DNA from: Larimichthys crocea
Taxonomy: Eukaryota; Chordata; Actinopteri; Sciaenidae
Length of the DNA: 64,000 nucleotides
Assembly: GCF_000972845.2 (NCBI RefSeq)
Contig: NC_040016.1
Coordinates: 9,134,701-9,198,700 of the forward strand
Reading direction: 5' to 3'
Shown piece by piece: positions 42,001-49,479 of this stretch. The notes under the pieces were generated by a model that had not been told where the DNA came from, did no database searches, and worked only from the letters and a program-made list of their open reading frames with translations. Both the position numbers and the translations under genes were made by a program. Within the stretch, counting starts at the first letter, position 1. Every line of letters starts with the position of its first letter.

Positions 42001-45000
42001 ACTTTTACTGTACATATACTGTATCACTTGTTTTATTACAAAAAGTCTAAATAACGGGCTGCAGGGTGGACTCACATGTGCGAGCGTTGAGGGTGGATGG
42101 GGATGCAGAGTTTCGGGGGAACAGAGGGTAGAGGCTGATGACATACTCTGTGTCGGGCTGAAGTGACTCCAGGGTGACTGATGTGGAGTCTGCAGACAGA
42201 GACTGCTCCAACAGCTGAGCTGCTGGCTGACCTGCTCATCCACCCACACAATAGACAGGGCACACAGAAATGGAGGTCATACAGCAGAGCAATTACGGCG
42301 CTAATAGAAATCACAAATTATACTGTACAGTATGTCAACAAGCTGCAGAAATATGGAAAGTGTCCTCACTTCATTAATTTTATGACGTGGATGTCCTGTA
42401 TGTGTTACCATGTCTGTTAGTATCTGTCTTTTTGTGTGTGTATGTGTTACCATGTCTGTTAGTATCTGTCTTTTTGTGTGTGATGTGCACACTTGGTAAA
42501 CAGGTAGAAACATCTCATTACAGGATACACACTGACCTAATTTAAATACTCTCACACATATTCTAGCCTAGAGAGGAGCTCCATGTGAGACCGGCGCTCC
42601 TGCCACATGTTTGGATGGAGAAACTGTTTATATCAGCCCTCAGGGGCCACTTTTCTCTCCTGAATCATGGTATAAGCACCCAGACGTCTTTACATGCCAC
42701 ACCCTGTCTCTAGAAATGCGAGGACAAAAATGACTGACAATCCGTGACTTAAGTAAAGGCTTTCCCAGTTTATCTAATTTCAACGGTTGTGATGATAAAA
42801 TGTATTTGATATTTTAGGTAATGACTGGGCAATAAATATCCTTACTGACAGCCTGTGCCTGAGGGGAGTAAGGTGTAGGTGAAGCTCATGTTCCCCACAC
42901 TCAGCTTTGATTGCAGTACATTCTTGACATGTTTCCAATTTGCCACGAACCAGTTAACTGTTATTGACTATTGTCATTTTTTTTCCTTCTTCGTTTTTAC
43001 TGTAAACAAACTTCCACAACTTTGTGATAATTCAGTCACAGCTGACAATAAATGCTGAAAAGAAGAGATGTTGCTAATGTACTGGAAATGTTACTCAAAC
43101 ACAAATGCACAAGTTGAACAAGAGGGAGACGGAAAGAGAGGGATGTGTGTTCCTGACCTCGTGGTCCATAGGTGAGTCTGTAGCCCTGGACAGGTGATGA
43201 AGGCTGATCCCAGCCCACAGAGAGAGAGAAGAAACCTGCCTGGATCAGCCGCAGACTGGAGACCCCTGGCAAAGATCCTATATGAGGAGACGAAATAACA
43301 TTGCAGGTGTATTATTCAAATCATTTTGATGCTACACTCACTTGTAATCAGGTGACTGAGGTAATCAGGGGCAACCTCGGTCATTCACACTCTGTGCCCT
43401 GTACGCCTGTTGTTGCACTCAACTCTCGGTTACTAATAGAGTTTCCTACTGCCAACTAATGCTGCTGTCAGCTAATGTTAGCTCAGTTTGTTAGCCATGC
43501 TGGCCCGACTGTGGGCTCAGAGCACTGGCAGAGTGTTAATGTTTGTACCGCAGGTGTTTGGGACCACTGGGAAGAGGAGGTTTTCAGGCTCAGGATGCTG
43601 GAAAACTGAGGGAGTGGAATAGGTGTTGTGCCAGAACCAGAGCTGGGAAAGCAGAAAATGTAAACGGACATAATGACAGAGGTGAAGATACCAAACAGTA
43701 TGTTGACAGAGGACGCTAAGAAGATAAAAAGGGGCGAGTGACCGACCAAGCCGGATGAGATGTTTAGTCGTTGGCGAGAGCTTTATGAAATAAAAAGCTC
43801 ATAGACGCCAAGCTGGGCTTCCTGATGTTGGACTAGTATTAATTAATTAAGCTGGCTGCCATGTCTTGTGTTGTTGATATTTATTTGTTGACACTTTTTA
43901 CTCACTGGTTCGTTGTTTGGCAGAAACAGACTCTCCCACACTGTTGGGGTATTGGGCGATGACAGTCACCAGATAGTCGGTTCCTGATCTCAGCTCTCGT
44001 GCTGTAAAGGTCCTCTGATTGGCAGCGACAGACTCCTGCAAGGAGAGACGGAGGTCATCTTTGTAAACGGTTAAGCCTTGAACAAGTTTTTGCAGAGTAA
44101 ATGACAGCTACATAATGGCAGAAGGCTGAGCTATGACATTCTTCTATCTTTATCATGTCTGCCAACATAGACAGAAGGGAATTTCACTCTTTGCTCTGCC
44201 AAACTTTAATCACTAAAACAGCAACATGAAGAAGATCCACCCATTAGACAGGTTTATACTCAGCCTGAAGGCACGCGTTTCTCTCACAAAGCAGGATTGA
44301 CTTTGACTCCTAAAGCTCCAGTTTGCCGTTTCAATCTGAATAAAATCAATGTTCATATATGTCAGGAGATAATCTTCAACACTGGGACTCACTTGACGCA
44401 GTTCTGCTGTGATGGGCTGACCCAGCCCGGACAGTGGCACATACTGGACCACATAGCCACTCACAGGCCCGCCTGCTGGACTCCAGCGAAACCTGAGAGA
44501 ATCAGACGTCTGGCCTGTGAACTGAATGTTGGACGGACCAGAAAATGCCTCTGAGTAGGATGAAGGAAGGGCGGAAGCAGGAAGAGACATAGAATTAAAT
44601 GCGGGTTTACAGTGACAATAAAGTCTGAGACAATAGACACAGATTATATTTTTGTGTATTTTAGTAGAATAATGCTCTTGAAGTTAAGACACAAACCATC
44701 ACTAGCATAGACTCCTCCTGCCTTGGAACACACTCGGGGGCTCACAAGAGGAAGAAGAGTATTCAGCACTTTGAAGTCTCCAACAAAGGAGGTGAAATCA
44801 CTGCTGGGCTGGGAGGAGATCTGAGCTAATTCATTTCTGTCTGCACTCTTTATACCTAACAGACAAAAAGAATGGCAAAGTAAAAAAGAAATCGCAGTAA
44901 CAGAAACAGAAAAAGATAAACTAATCTGAATAAGACAGGAAGAACTGCAGGTGAGACACCTACCAACTGCAAAAACATGCACTCCTAGACTGCGCAGCTT

Positions 45001-45754
45001 CTGTGCTGGCTCTTGCACATTGTCCTGTGACTTCCCATCTGTGATTAGGATGGTGATCTGAAAGGTAACCAGGTGGAATTATACCTTAACAAGTTCTATG
45101 TTAAATATGCAGTCTTATAATTAGGAAGCTCATCAGACCTTTTGGACACTCCGACTGGACGTAGGGTGGAAAAAGTTATCGGCAACAAACTTGAGACCGG
45201 CACCAGTTCGCGTGTTTCCACCCTTATAGTTCAGATTCTGTACAGCGGTCACCAGCTCGGTGCCATTCAGGTAGGTAGTAAATGTAAATTCAACTCTGAA
45301 GGGGGAGAAAAGTGCATGAATACATTAATACATAACTCTGCAAATGCGATGAGATCACTTCCATGCACGGGAAAGTAGTGAGGTGAATATTAATCCTGTC
45401 AGTCACCTGGAGGTGTCACTGTACTGTACGGCACCAAACCGTATCCCTGACTCGCTGACAGAGCTGGCGAATGGCTTGACGATTCCAGCCATGAAGCCCT
45501 TCACCTGCAGGAAGTTAGGTCGGCCGATACTGGAAGACCCATCGACCAGGAAAACAATATCTGCTGCTTGCACATTATTACACCTGCCTGCAAATACAAG
45601 TCACGGAGAATAACGTGAGCACATGAATCTGAAAAACACTTTGGGGCTGTGTCATGTGGTAGTTGAGAGGAGAATTAGAGTTATTTATACCCTGAGCTTC
45701 AGCCTGTTTCATGGAGGACAGGAGAACCGTCACAGAGACAACCCAGCTCCACAT
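920..45754 (-). CDS. col7a1: collagen type VII alpha-1 chain, 3'-partial, 116 coding exons in window
   Basis: This gene encodes the secreted chain that trimerises into anchoring fibrils tying the epithelial basement membrane to the dermis. The domain order read from spliced exons is signal peptide, VWA, nine FN3, VWA, Cys-rich junction, long interrupted Gly-X-Y helix with a hinge, then NC2. In vertebrates that order is specific to COL7A1. Exon lengths and phases agree across the whole gene: the FN3 block uses phase-1 introns, all 85 helix exons are phase 0, and NC2 returns to phase 1. NC1 sums to exactly 1,249 codons and the helix to about 1,635 residues, giving about 2,970 residues in the window. 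I chose the ATG at 45754-45752, which has A at -3 and opens a signal peptide; the in-frame GTG two codons earlier was rejected. The Kunitz-domain exons and stop codon were not found. No frameshift or in-frame stop was seen. Individual exons are listed in the domain entries. Confidence 0.97.
3056..13214 (-). CDS. col7a1: col7a1 triple helix, C-terminal segment (25 exons)
   Basis: Exons in gene order: 13179-13214, 12499-12558, 12362-12406, 12238-12273, 11029-11064, 10889-10948, 10675-10800, 10514-10585, 10393-10428, 10244-10303, 10099-10143, 9742-9777, 9574-9609, 9203-9259, 9035-9106, 8291-8362, 8129-8164, 7950-8030, 5498-5551, 5260-5313, 5097-5159, 4956-5018, 4714-4830, 3627-3704, 3056-3109. 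All are phase 0. Breaks in Gly-X-Y: GQTLPG (12499-12558), GIGLAG (10889-10948), GVGVPG (10244-10303), GDTVLVG (9203-9259), GPATVG (3627-3704). Exon 12362-12406 has an RGD. Exon 5498-5551 carries the only helix cysteine noted, in GACGGD. Exon 8291-8362 uses a GC donor. The helix ends GEPGMT in the 54-nt exon 3056-3109, then NC2 begins. Confidence 0.93.
5990..6420. repeat. degraded relative of the TTAGCTTAGCATAAA repeat family
   Basis: It begins with cagcttaacataaatactgg and aacggctcgcctgctgctgtc, and near its right end has caagctaagctatggtaagc followed by gcaaataagcctattttctc and tcgcactagtcctttaaagc. These words match the pattern of fish repeats whose ends carry TTAGCTTAGC. Divergence is high. 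It lies in the same intron as the LTR remnant. Confidence 0.4.
6775..7452 (+). mobile_element. decayed endogenous retrovirus: LTR plus leader and 3' LTR stub
   Basis: A 477-bp LTR spans 6775-7251. It starts TGTTA and ends TAACA, has a TATA-like box (tataaaa, 7074-7080) and an attaaa polyadenylation-type signal (7168-7173). Next, from 7255, comes a primer-binding-site-like sequence, TGGCGCCCAACG, as used with tRNA-Lys. About 170 bp of leader follow. Then the last 29 bp of the LTR (7223-7251) recur exactly at 7424-7452. All coding genes and most of the 3' LTR are gone. Flanking 5-mers are ggtca and agtca, a target-site duplication with one mismatch. It sits in the 2.4-kb col7a1 intron between exons 7950-8030 and 5498-5551, opposite to the gene. 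Confidence 0.85.
8650..8775 (-). repeat. degraded tRNA-derived SINE fragment
   Basis: On the plus strand it reads ttttcaagctttattttgata, then a gagagatg-type stretch, then gccacaggtcggattcgatt. This is the same order as the SINE at 40143-40294, including the B-box complement, but shorter and more diverged. It lies in a col7a1 intron between 8362 and 9035. Confidence 0.55.
11618..11760 (+). repeat. dispersed fish repeat (LINE-tail-like), degraded
   Basis: The block reads ccatcgatccatttcctgta, then cactggagcctatcc, then ggataagtcaccag and acaaccattcatgctcaca. The same word order recurs in the larger copy at 61850-62080. I recognise it as a common teleost interspersed repeat but cannot assign a family with confidence. 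Confidence 0.55.
12836..13052 (+). repeat. tRNA-like fish SINE with (TA)n tail
   Basis: The left part resembles a tRNA-derived head. It contains gtggctcggaggcagagtgg and a B-box-like ggttcaatccc near 12890-12900. The right part ends with agactagaaaggcgctatata, a tail motif seen repeatedly in teleost genomes. A (TA)n run from about 13012 to 13052 follows. Family name not assigned. Confidence 0.65.
13215..16639. other. 3.4-kb col7a1 intron
   Basis: No coding exon was found here. The flanking exons end GPPGK and start AVAG and join in frame. The intron holds a short GT run near 13650-13670 and the TATC microsatellite, and otherwise unique AT-rich sequence. Small ORFs are not supported. Confidence 0.6.
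14993..15085. repeat. (TATC)n microsatellite
   Basis: About 23 uninterrupted TATC units lie in the 3.4-kb intron between helix exons 16640-16708 and 13179-13214. Perfect repeats of this length are usually polymorphic. Confidence 0.97.
16640..21487 (-). CDS. col7a1: col7a1 triple helix, segment after the hinge (15 exons)
   Basis: Exons in gene order: 21278-21487, 20562-20597, 20430-20474, 20219-20335, 20069-20140, 19865-19909, 19310-19345, 18941-18976, 18017-18052, 17878-17922, 17765-17797, 17568-17630, 17408-17443, 16823-16903, 16640-16708. The first is the largest helix exon at 210 nt; it has one four-residue break (ISER) and reads as several ancestral exons fused. Exon 20219-20335 opens with [10 protein letters not shown], another break, and 17765-17797 has GVGVQ. 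The 20069-20140 exon contains an RGD. The donor of the 210-nt exon (21277-21276) lies inside the target-site duplication of a MITE. The last exon ends GPPGK and the next starts AVAG, so a break spans that junction. Confidence 0.93.
18299..18320. repeat. 22-bp perfect palindrome
   Basis: The sequence acatatttatgcataaatat followed by gt equals its own reverse complement. The centre ATGCAT with ATAAAT/ATTTAT flanks resembles a paired POU/octamer-type site. It is in the intron between helix exons 18941-18976 and 18017-18052. Confidence 0.85.
20677..21269. mobile_element. hAT-type non-autonomous transposon (MITE), 593 bp
   Basis: The element is flanked by identical 8-bp direct repeats CCCTTCAC at 20669-20676 and 21270-21277, the target-site length of hAT transposons. 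Its ends are imperfect inverted repeats: CTGTGCTGGG at the left, and CAGTGCTGTC reading inward from the right. The interior has no coding capacity and is full of gttac/taacg motifs typical of fish hAT MITEs. The right duplication coincides with the first eight intronic bases after exon 21278-21487, so insertion was exactly at the splice donor. Confidence 0.85.
21642..22601 (-). CDS. col7a1: col7a1 hinge: non-collagenous interruption of the helix
   Basis: Two exons, 22566-22601 (12 codons, [12 protein letters not shown]) and 21642-21767 (42 codons, opening [12 protein letters not shown]), carry about 37 consecutive residues without Gly-X-Y periodicity. The helix resumes at GAKGDRGEP within the second exon. 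Human type VII collagen has a 39-residue pepsin-sensitive hinge near mid-helix, and this matches it in position and size. The segment is rich in V, K, A and L and could form a short alpha helix or coiled coil (inference). Confidence 0.9.
22712..27793 (-). CDS. col7a1: col7a1 triple helix, central segment up to the hinge (20 exons)
   Basis: Exons in gene order: 27758-27793, 27578-27622, 27417-27488, 27243-27287, 27119-27154, 26926-26967, 26674-26754, 26506-26541, 26335-26370, 26087-26167, 25960-25995, 25209-25280, 24997-25041, 24599-24634, 24185-24220, 23542-23646, 23387-23452, 22982-23017, 22855-22890, 22712-22759. All joins are phase 0. Interruptions are ADIQGQLKG in 26926-26967 and a longer one in 23387-23452, which opens [14 protein letters not shown] before Gly-X-Y resumes. 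The last exon ends GTAV, where the hinge begins. Short introns of about 80-200 bp are common here; the exceptions are about 750 bp before the 24997 exon group and about 550 bp after 24185. Confidence 0.93.
28524..34249 (-). CDS. col7a1: col7a1 triple helix, N-terminal segment (23 exons)
   Basis: Exons in gene order: 34223-34249, 34086-34130, 33852-33971, 33697-33768, 33560-33595, 33429-33482, 33226-33300, 33009-33122, 31834-31860, 31681-31734, 31499-31570, 31359-31418, 30610-30645, 30485-30529, 29863-29898, 29736-29780, 29567-29602, 29390-29425, 29230-29262, 29074-29145, 28925-28984, 28694-28729, 28524-28604. All are phase 0 and most are multiples of 9 nt (27, 36, 45, 54, 72, 81). Glycine occupies every third residue except at interruptions: [13 protein letters not shown] in 33852-33971, GSTVSG in 33226-33300, GLSIK at the end of 33009-33122, GVGSGVAVK in 31681-31734, GEGLP in 31359-31418, the Ile-led exon 29230-29262, and [11 protein letters not shown] in 28925-28984. 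An RGD occurs in 33560-33595. Frequent interruptions give type VII fibrils flexibility (family knowledge). Confidence 0.93.
31876..31921. repeat. compound (AAAT)n and (AG)n low-complexity run
   Basis: Repeats of aaat are followed by an AG run directly upstream (on the gene strand) of the acceptor of the 27-nt exon 31834-31860. On the minus strand this supplies a CT/TTTA-rich polypyrimidine region. Confidence 0.85.
31939..32022. repeat. tandem duplication, 2 x 42 bp
   Basis: The 42-bp unit at 31939-31980 (starting ttcttcatgatgatccaaat) is repeated without mismatch at 31981-32022. It is intronic, next to an AAAT/AG low-complexity run. Confidence 0.9.
34396..34437 (-). CDS. col7a1: col7a1 exon 27: Cys-containing NC1-helix junction
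   Basis: This 42-nt phase-0 exon encodes [14 protein letters not shown], with two cysteines just before the collagen helix starts. It corresponds to the short cysteine-rich segment that ends NC1 in type VII collagen. The cysteines are likely to make interchain disulfides at the helix start (inference). The next exon opens uninterrupted Gly-X-Y triplets. Confidence 0.88.
34651..35709 (-). CDS. col7a1: col7a1 exons 23-26: second von Willebrand A domain
   Basis: Exons are 35573-35709, 35348-35474, 35069-35212 and 34651-34820, encoding about residues 1043-1235. The fold is recognisable: a first strand [11 protein letters not shown], a middle strand [11 protein letters not shown], a strand [13 protein letters not shown], and [20 protein letters not shown] near the end. 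Unlike the first A domain, the DxSxS motif is replaced by PASTD, so a canonical metal site looks absent. In human COL7A1 this domain binds type I collagen (family knowledge). It lies between the last FN3 repeat and the helix, as expected. Confidence 0.92.
35805..44550 (-). CDS. col7a1: col7a1 exons 6-22: nine fibronectin type III repeats
   Basis: Exons in gene order: 44393-44550, 43906-44035, 43158-43277, 42076-42231, 41797-41916, 41542-41691, 39267-39383, 38683-38829, 38420-38545, 38169-38315, 37825-37947, 37298-37564, 37009-37152, 36751-36882, 36435-36581, 36039-36176, 35805-35954. Each repeat is normally split over two exons. The first half holds the core Trp (RFRWSP, VGWDQP, VRWRGV, LTWRII, IGWTGV, IAWTGV, IAWSSS, ITWVGV, LGWNPL). 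The second holds the Leu...Tyr strand (such as LQPDTEYVI). Nine repeats match the COL7A1 NC1 layout. Repeats extend the NC1 arm and provide matrix contacts. Repeat-bounding introns are phase 1. Exon 17 (37298-37564, 267 nt) fuses the end of repeat 6 with the start of repeat 7. Confidence 0.95.
39715..39796. repeat. tandem duplication, 2 x 41 bp
   Basis: The unit aacagctgccacagtagcat... occurs at 39715-39755 and again, identical, at 39756-39796, right after a CA run (39693-39712). It is intronic, between FN3 repeats 3 and 4. Confidence 0.9.
40143..40294 (-). repeat. tRNA-derived SINE, minus orientation
   Basis: Read on the minus strand it starts with tagctcagttggtagagc (A-box region), continues to gggttcgaatctg (B box), then a non-tRNA body ending in a purine/T-rich tail. 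The two boxes are tRNA-like in spacing, but there is no clean cloverleaf and there is a long 3' body, so this is a SINE and not a tRNA gene. It lies in the col7a1 intron between FN3 repeats 3 and 4. Confidence 0.75.
42399..42482. repeat. tandem duplication, 2 x 42 bp
   Basis: The unit tatgtgttaccatgtctgtt..., ending in a GT run, occurs at 42399-42440 and again, identical, at 42441-42482. It is intronic, within FN3 repeat 2. Confidence 0.9.
44697..45587 (-). CDS. col7a1: col7a1 exons 2-5: first von Willebrand A domain
   Basis: Exons are 45407-45587, 45139-45295, 44964-45057 and 44697-44855. Together they encode about residues 22-218. The metal-ion-dependent adhesion site is complete: DGSSS (Asp37, Ser39, Ser41) after the strand DIVFLV, a conserved Thr in [10 protein letters not shown], and the late Asp in ITDGKSQD. 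In COL7A1 this N-terminal A domain belongs to NC1, which binds laminin-332 and collagen IV in the basement membrane; that role is family knowledge. All four exon joins keep frame, with phases 1, 2, 0, 1 and 1. Confidence 0.95.
45691..45754 (-). CDS. col7a1: col7a1 coding exon 1: signal peptide
   Basis: The exon codes for about 21 residues: MWSW, a hydrophobic V/S/T/L core, then a polar stretch ending AEA-QG, which fits a signal peptidase site after AEA. The whole exon, with 9 nt of 5' UTR, runs 45691-45763. It ends in phase 1 (CAG G, then gtataa). The product enters the ER for trimer assembly and secretion. An apparent earlier start at 45760 is a GTG, and the acceptor lies only 3 nt before it. 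Confidence 0.9.
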
Positions 45755-47446
45755 CTTCACAACCTGGGCACACAGAGGACAAATAAACCTTTTTTAATTA
45801 AACTTCATTGCAAATTGTGTTATTGTGTTGCTGTTAAATGTCCTGTTAATAGTAATATCTATCCAGTAAATAGTATTTAAATTATTTATTTTCAATGTGC
45901 ATGCTTGCAGATTTTGAAGGGTTCGTCCTTGTTATAACTACTCCTTCCTCCTTTTTTTGTGCCCCCAGGTGATTTTAGTCTCTTGAGTTGTAACCATCTC
46001 CTGTTAGATGATATGTTGCCATCCCTCGGCTGCTTACTATTCATCCCCGTCGAATTTCCTGTTTCTGCTAGTTGCCTGATCATCTCACTTTCCTGTTCAG
46101 CTGCATCCCATTAGTCATTTGTTCCTCAGCGTGTTGAGGATGTTTCAGTCCTGTTATTTGTCAGATTGTCGATGTTGCCTCAGAGTTATAGCAATTGTTC
46201 CTGCCTGTACCTGTTCTGACCCACCTAACATCTTGGATATCCTGCCTGCCGGCCTTGTGGCTTTGAACACGTTCTCTTCTTCTAAATGTCTATCTGACTA
46301 AAACTCTTTTTGTTTTACCAGTCAAGATTCACAGATCTGCTTAATGTGCACATTCTGTTTGCATCAGAGCCACTGAGTGTTAGTACTGTAGAAGCAATCT
46401 GACTAAATAATTCCTAAACTAGTATAACAGCCAAAATTGGAGCTTGTAATGTAAGTTGAATATGAGTGCCACCTAAACACACATTCACATAACAGAGTGC
46501 TCCATTTGTCTGCTAAATAGTCCACAGATCCACTGACACTGTTACCCACAACATCAACCATCAGCTCAGTGTAATAAATTGCCGTTGCAAACTTCTACTG
46601 AAGCTGTTAAGTGCTGTTTCCCCCAAGTGGCCACTAACGCATTGCAGGTTTTAACCATAACCTGCCACTACGCTGTCATAAATAACACTGGAAAACAGTG
46701 TCATGCCTTGCACAGCTGACTCCAGTCACATTTTTATCTAGCTATAATGTAATGATGGGTTGTGTTTTACGAGGCCTTAATATCGCATGGACAGTGATCT
46801 CAAAATATGCACACGGAAGCCAGGAAAAATATATATTATCATAAATATGAAAACTGCATGTCAGTGCTAACATCTGTTGCAAGACCGACAGTATATATGC
46901 ACGTATTTAAAAAAACTAATACATGTAAATGCAACAACTCCTGAAATAATAAAATATGAAACAAATTATGGTCTACTGTGAATAAAATCTACACCGTCTA
47001 ACCCGAATAAATACTTTCATGCTCTCTGGCTCTCTGCACCATACTTTAATAATTATACAGTTGTATTTGTGAGTAATGAGCAGGATATCCAACAATATCC
47101 TCAGCTCAGCACCCGACATCTGACTTCTCGGTAAGCATTTCTCGCTTCAGCTTAATCGCTTCATTTTAATGCCGTTGTCATAAAGATTCTACTTCTCAAC
47201 TGGAGGACAGCATTACATTATCTAATAAGCTCTGTCGTTACATAATAACTGAAGACAGTATAACACAGCAAACATCACAGACATTCACAACACACCATCA
47301 AACCATTTTCGGAGCCAGTTCCTTTTTACATCTGCCCCTCCTGACAATAATTAGTACCATGAGAATATCCTGCTTTGACTAGAATAAGGCAGAATTATAA
47401 TCAAAACAATCAATCACTGCTTCTTTGTGCTTTATACTTAAGATTT

Positions 47447-47490
47447 AAGCTCATATTTAAGTCTTATGCTTAAGACTTAAATATGAGCTT
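47447..47490. repeat. perfect inverted repeat, 20-bp arms with 4-nt loop
   Basis: aagctcatatttaagtctta (47447-47466) is the exact reverse complement of taagacttaaatatgagctt (47471-47490), with loop tgct. It is AT-rich and lies in the first intron of col7a1. It could be cruciform-forming or the remnant of a transposon end. Confidence 0.9.
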
Positions 47491-49174
47491 TTTCAATTTA
47501 AAATAGTGCAATGTCTAACATTAGCTCTCAATGATTGTGGTCCATGGGTTTAACCGCAGATGGAAGTCTTTGTCTCCGTGATATTACTGCACACTGTGGC
47601 TAAACTGGTATAATAGTGAAAATACAAAACAGCCACTGTGTTTTAATGACTGCTATGCATTGCAATCTGACAGAATTAAAACTACAAAATACTGTAAGCT
47701 GCAAACAACAGCAGACTCATTAAGATAAACTACTTATAGTACTAACTGACATTAAACTGATGTTGAAACCAGTCAGATGTAACTATTATCACTTATCACT
47801 GATGTGGCACTACACAGGAAGTGTTTGCAGATAAAATGTTATTACTGCCAATTTCTTCTATTTATTGGTTTAACTTTATGGGTCTTGCTTGAAATAATGG
47901 TGACTAAATCTGCACTCATGCTCGGTATCAAAGAAAAAATACTTTCAAGACTGCTGATTGAAACTCCCTCACCTCCCGATCTCCTTCCGAGAAGAGAAAC
48001 TATGGTGGTAGCGAAACACGCAGAAGGTTCTTTTTAAAACCTGTATTTAGTTTATTTAGTTTAGCATGGTGGACTCTGTGGAATTTTACCTGCGGCATCT
48101 GTAGATATAAGAGGCTCATTCAAAGTGTAACACATAATAATTCTTATCTTCAGGTGATCATACACTAATGAAAACATTATATTCCATTTCTGGCATATTC
48201 TGTAAATAATAAATCCTCTTAAGCTCTAAGACATGGTAAAGGACGACACTTAAAAATACATGCACACAAACAATAATGCAATGCTGCCTATTATATTTTC
48301 TTTTTCCCTCTGTCCTCTTTGCCCTCCTTAGAGCCCCATAACACACTAGAGCTTCACTGTAATCAAGTCTAACTCAGATTTTGTGTCTGTCTTTGGTTAC
48401 TGTCTGTCTGGAAATGAGAGCCAGAACCTTATGGACAATCTGTGCTGTACCATTCTGAAAAACAGATCAGAGAATGCAGGAATTTCTTACCATAGATTTT
48501 TTTTTGGCCCGTGTCGTCTCTACACATCAGTGTCACCAGCCACTGGTCACAACTTTCTCATTCACACAAATCAGTTTCAGCATATTTCAGTGACAGCTTT
48601 CATCTGCTGGGAGAAAATCCATTATGTACGGTTGTGGTGTGTGTTACAACCTCTCTTAATGTTCACCTTTTCACAGAGGTGATGCACAACACACGGCGAC
48701 AACTGCAAATAGTTGACAGATGCTGAGCCAACAGACAAAACCTCTGATCTACTCTGTAGAGCGATGGCAGCTAAAGTAAACAATGTCAGGGGCAAAACCA
48801 TGAGAAACCACTTAAGTTGATGAAACCAACTACGGTATATAAGAAAGAGCAGCAGGGCGGCAAGAGACAGAAGAAGTGAATTTCTCAGCCTTTATAAGAA
48901 TGCAAAGAACATCAGCATCATCTGGAATTTGGTTGTTCGCATGCAAGATTGACGAAAAACAGATTGAAAGAGTGTCTCTGTCATAACTAGCCCACATGAA
49001 AGACAGCTGCACTTGGTACATACTGACGGGCTTGATAACATTTACAGCAGACAGAAAACTACATTAAAGAGCACCCACTTTGCTGTATCTCTCAGTGTAC
49101 CACAGAGTTAGATGAGATAATTGATACCACTCATACATCCGTCTGGTAAATATAAGGCTAGAGCCAGGAGCCTG

Positions 49175-49479
49175 TTAGTTTAGCATAAAGGCCGGAAACA
49201 GGGTGAAGCAGTCCAGTTCTGTGCAACAGTAACATAAGATGTAAATCTCACTGATTAAAGCATTATATCAAATTTTCTGAGTAAGTCCAAAAACTGGAGC
49301 CACTGCAGCCAGCCAAGAAATAGTTTGGCAAATAACCCCATGTTATACACACAACATGTCATATTTATGTATGGATTAAACAAACAACACAACAAACAAA
49401 GATATGACATGTTAATTAGTGATCTGTAGAGGTGTTGGTGGGCAATTAATCCCCGTCTTCACTGTTTATGCTAAACTAA
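49175..49479. mobile_element. MITE-like element with 15-bp terminal inverted repeats
   Basis: The left end ttagtttagcataaa (49175-49189) is the exact reverse complement of tttatgctaaactaa (49465-49479). The 305-bp interior lacks coding capacity and includes matgacatgttaattagt-like words shared with the element at 61522-61830. It lies in the first intron of col7a1. Confidence 0.65.

Noticed and set aside
45752..45760. Start codon at GTG 45760 for the signal-peptide exon
   Set aside because: The GTG lies only 3 nt inside the exon after the acceptor, and an ATG with A at -3 follows two codons later in the same frame.
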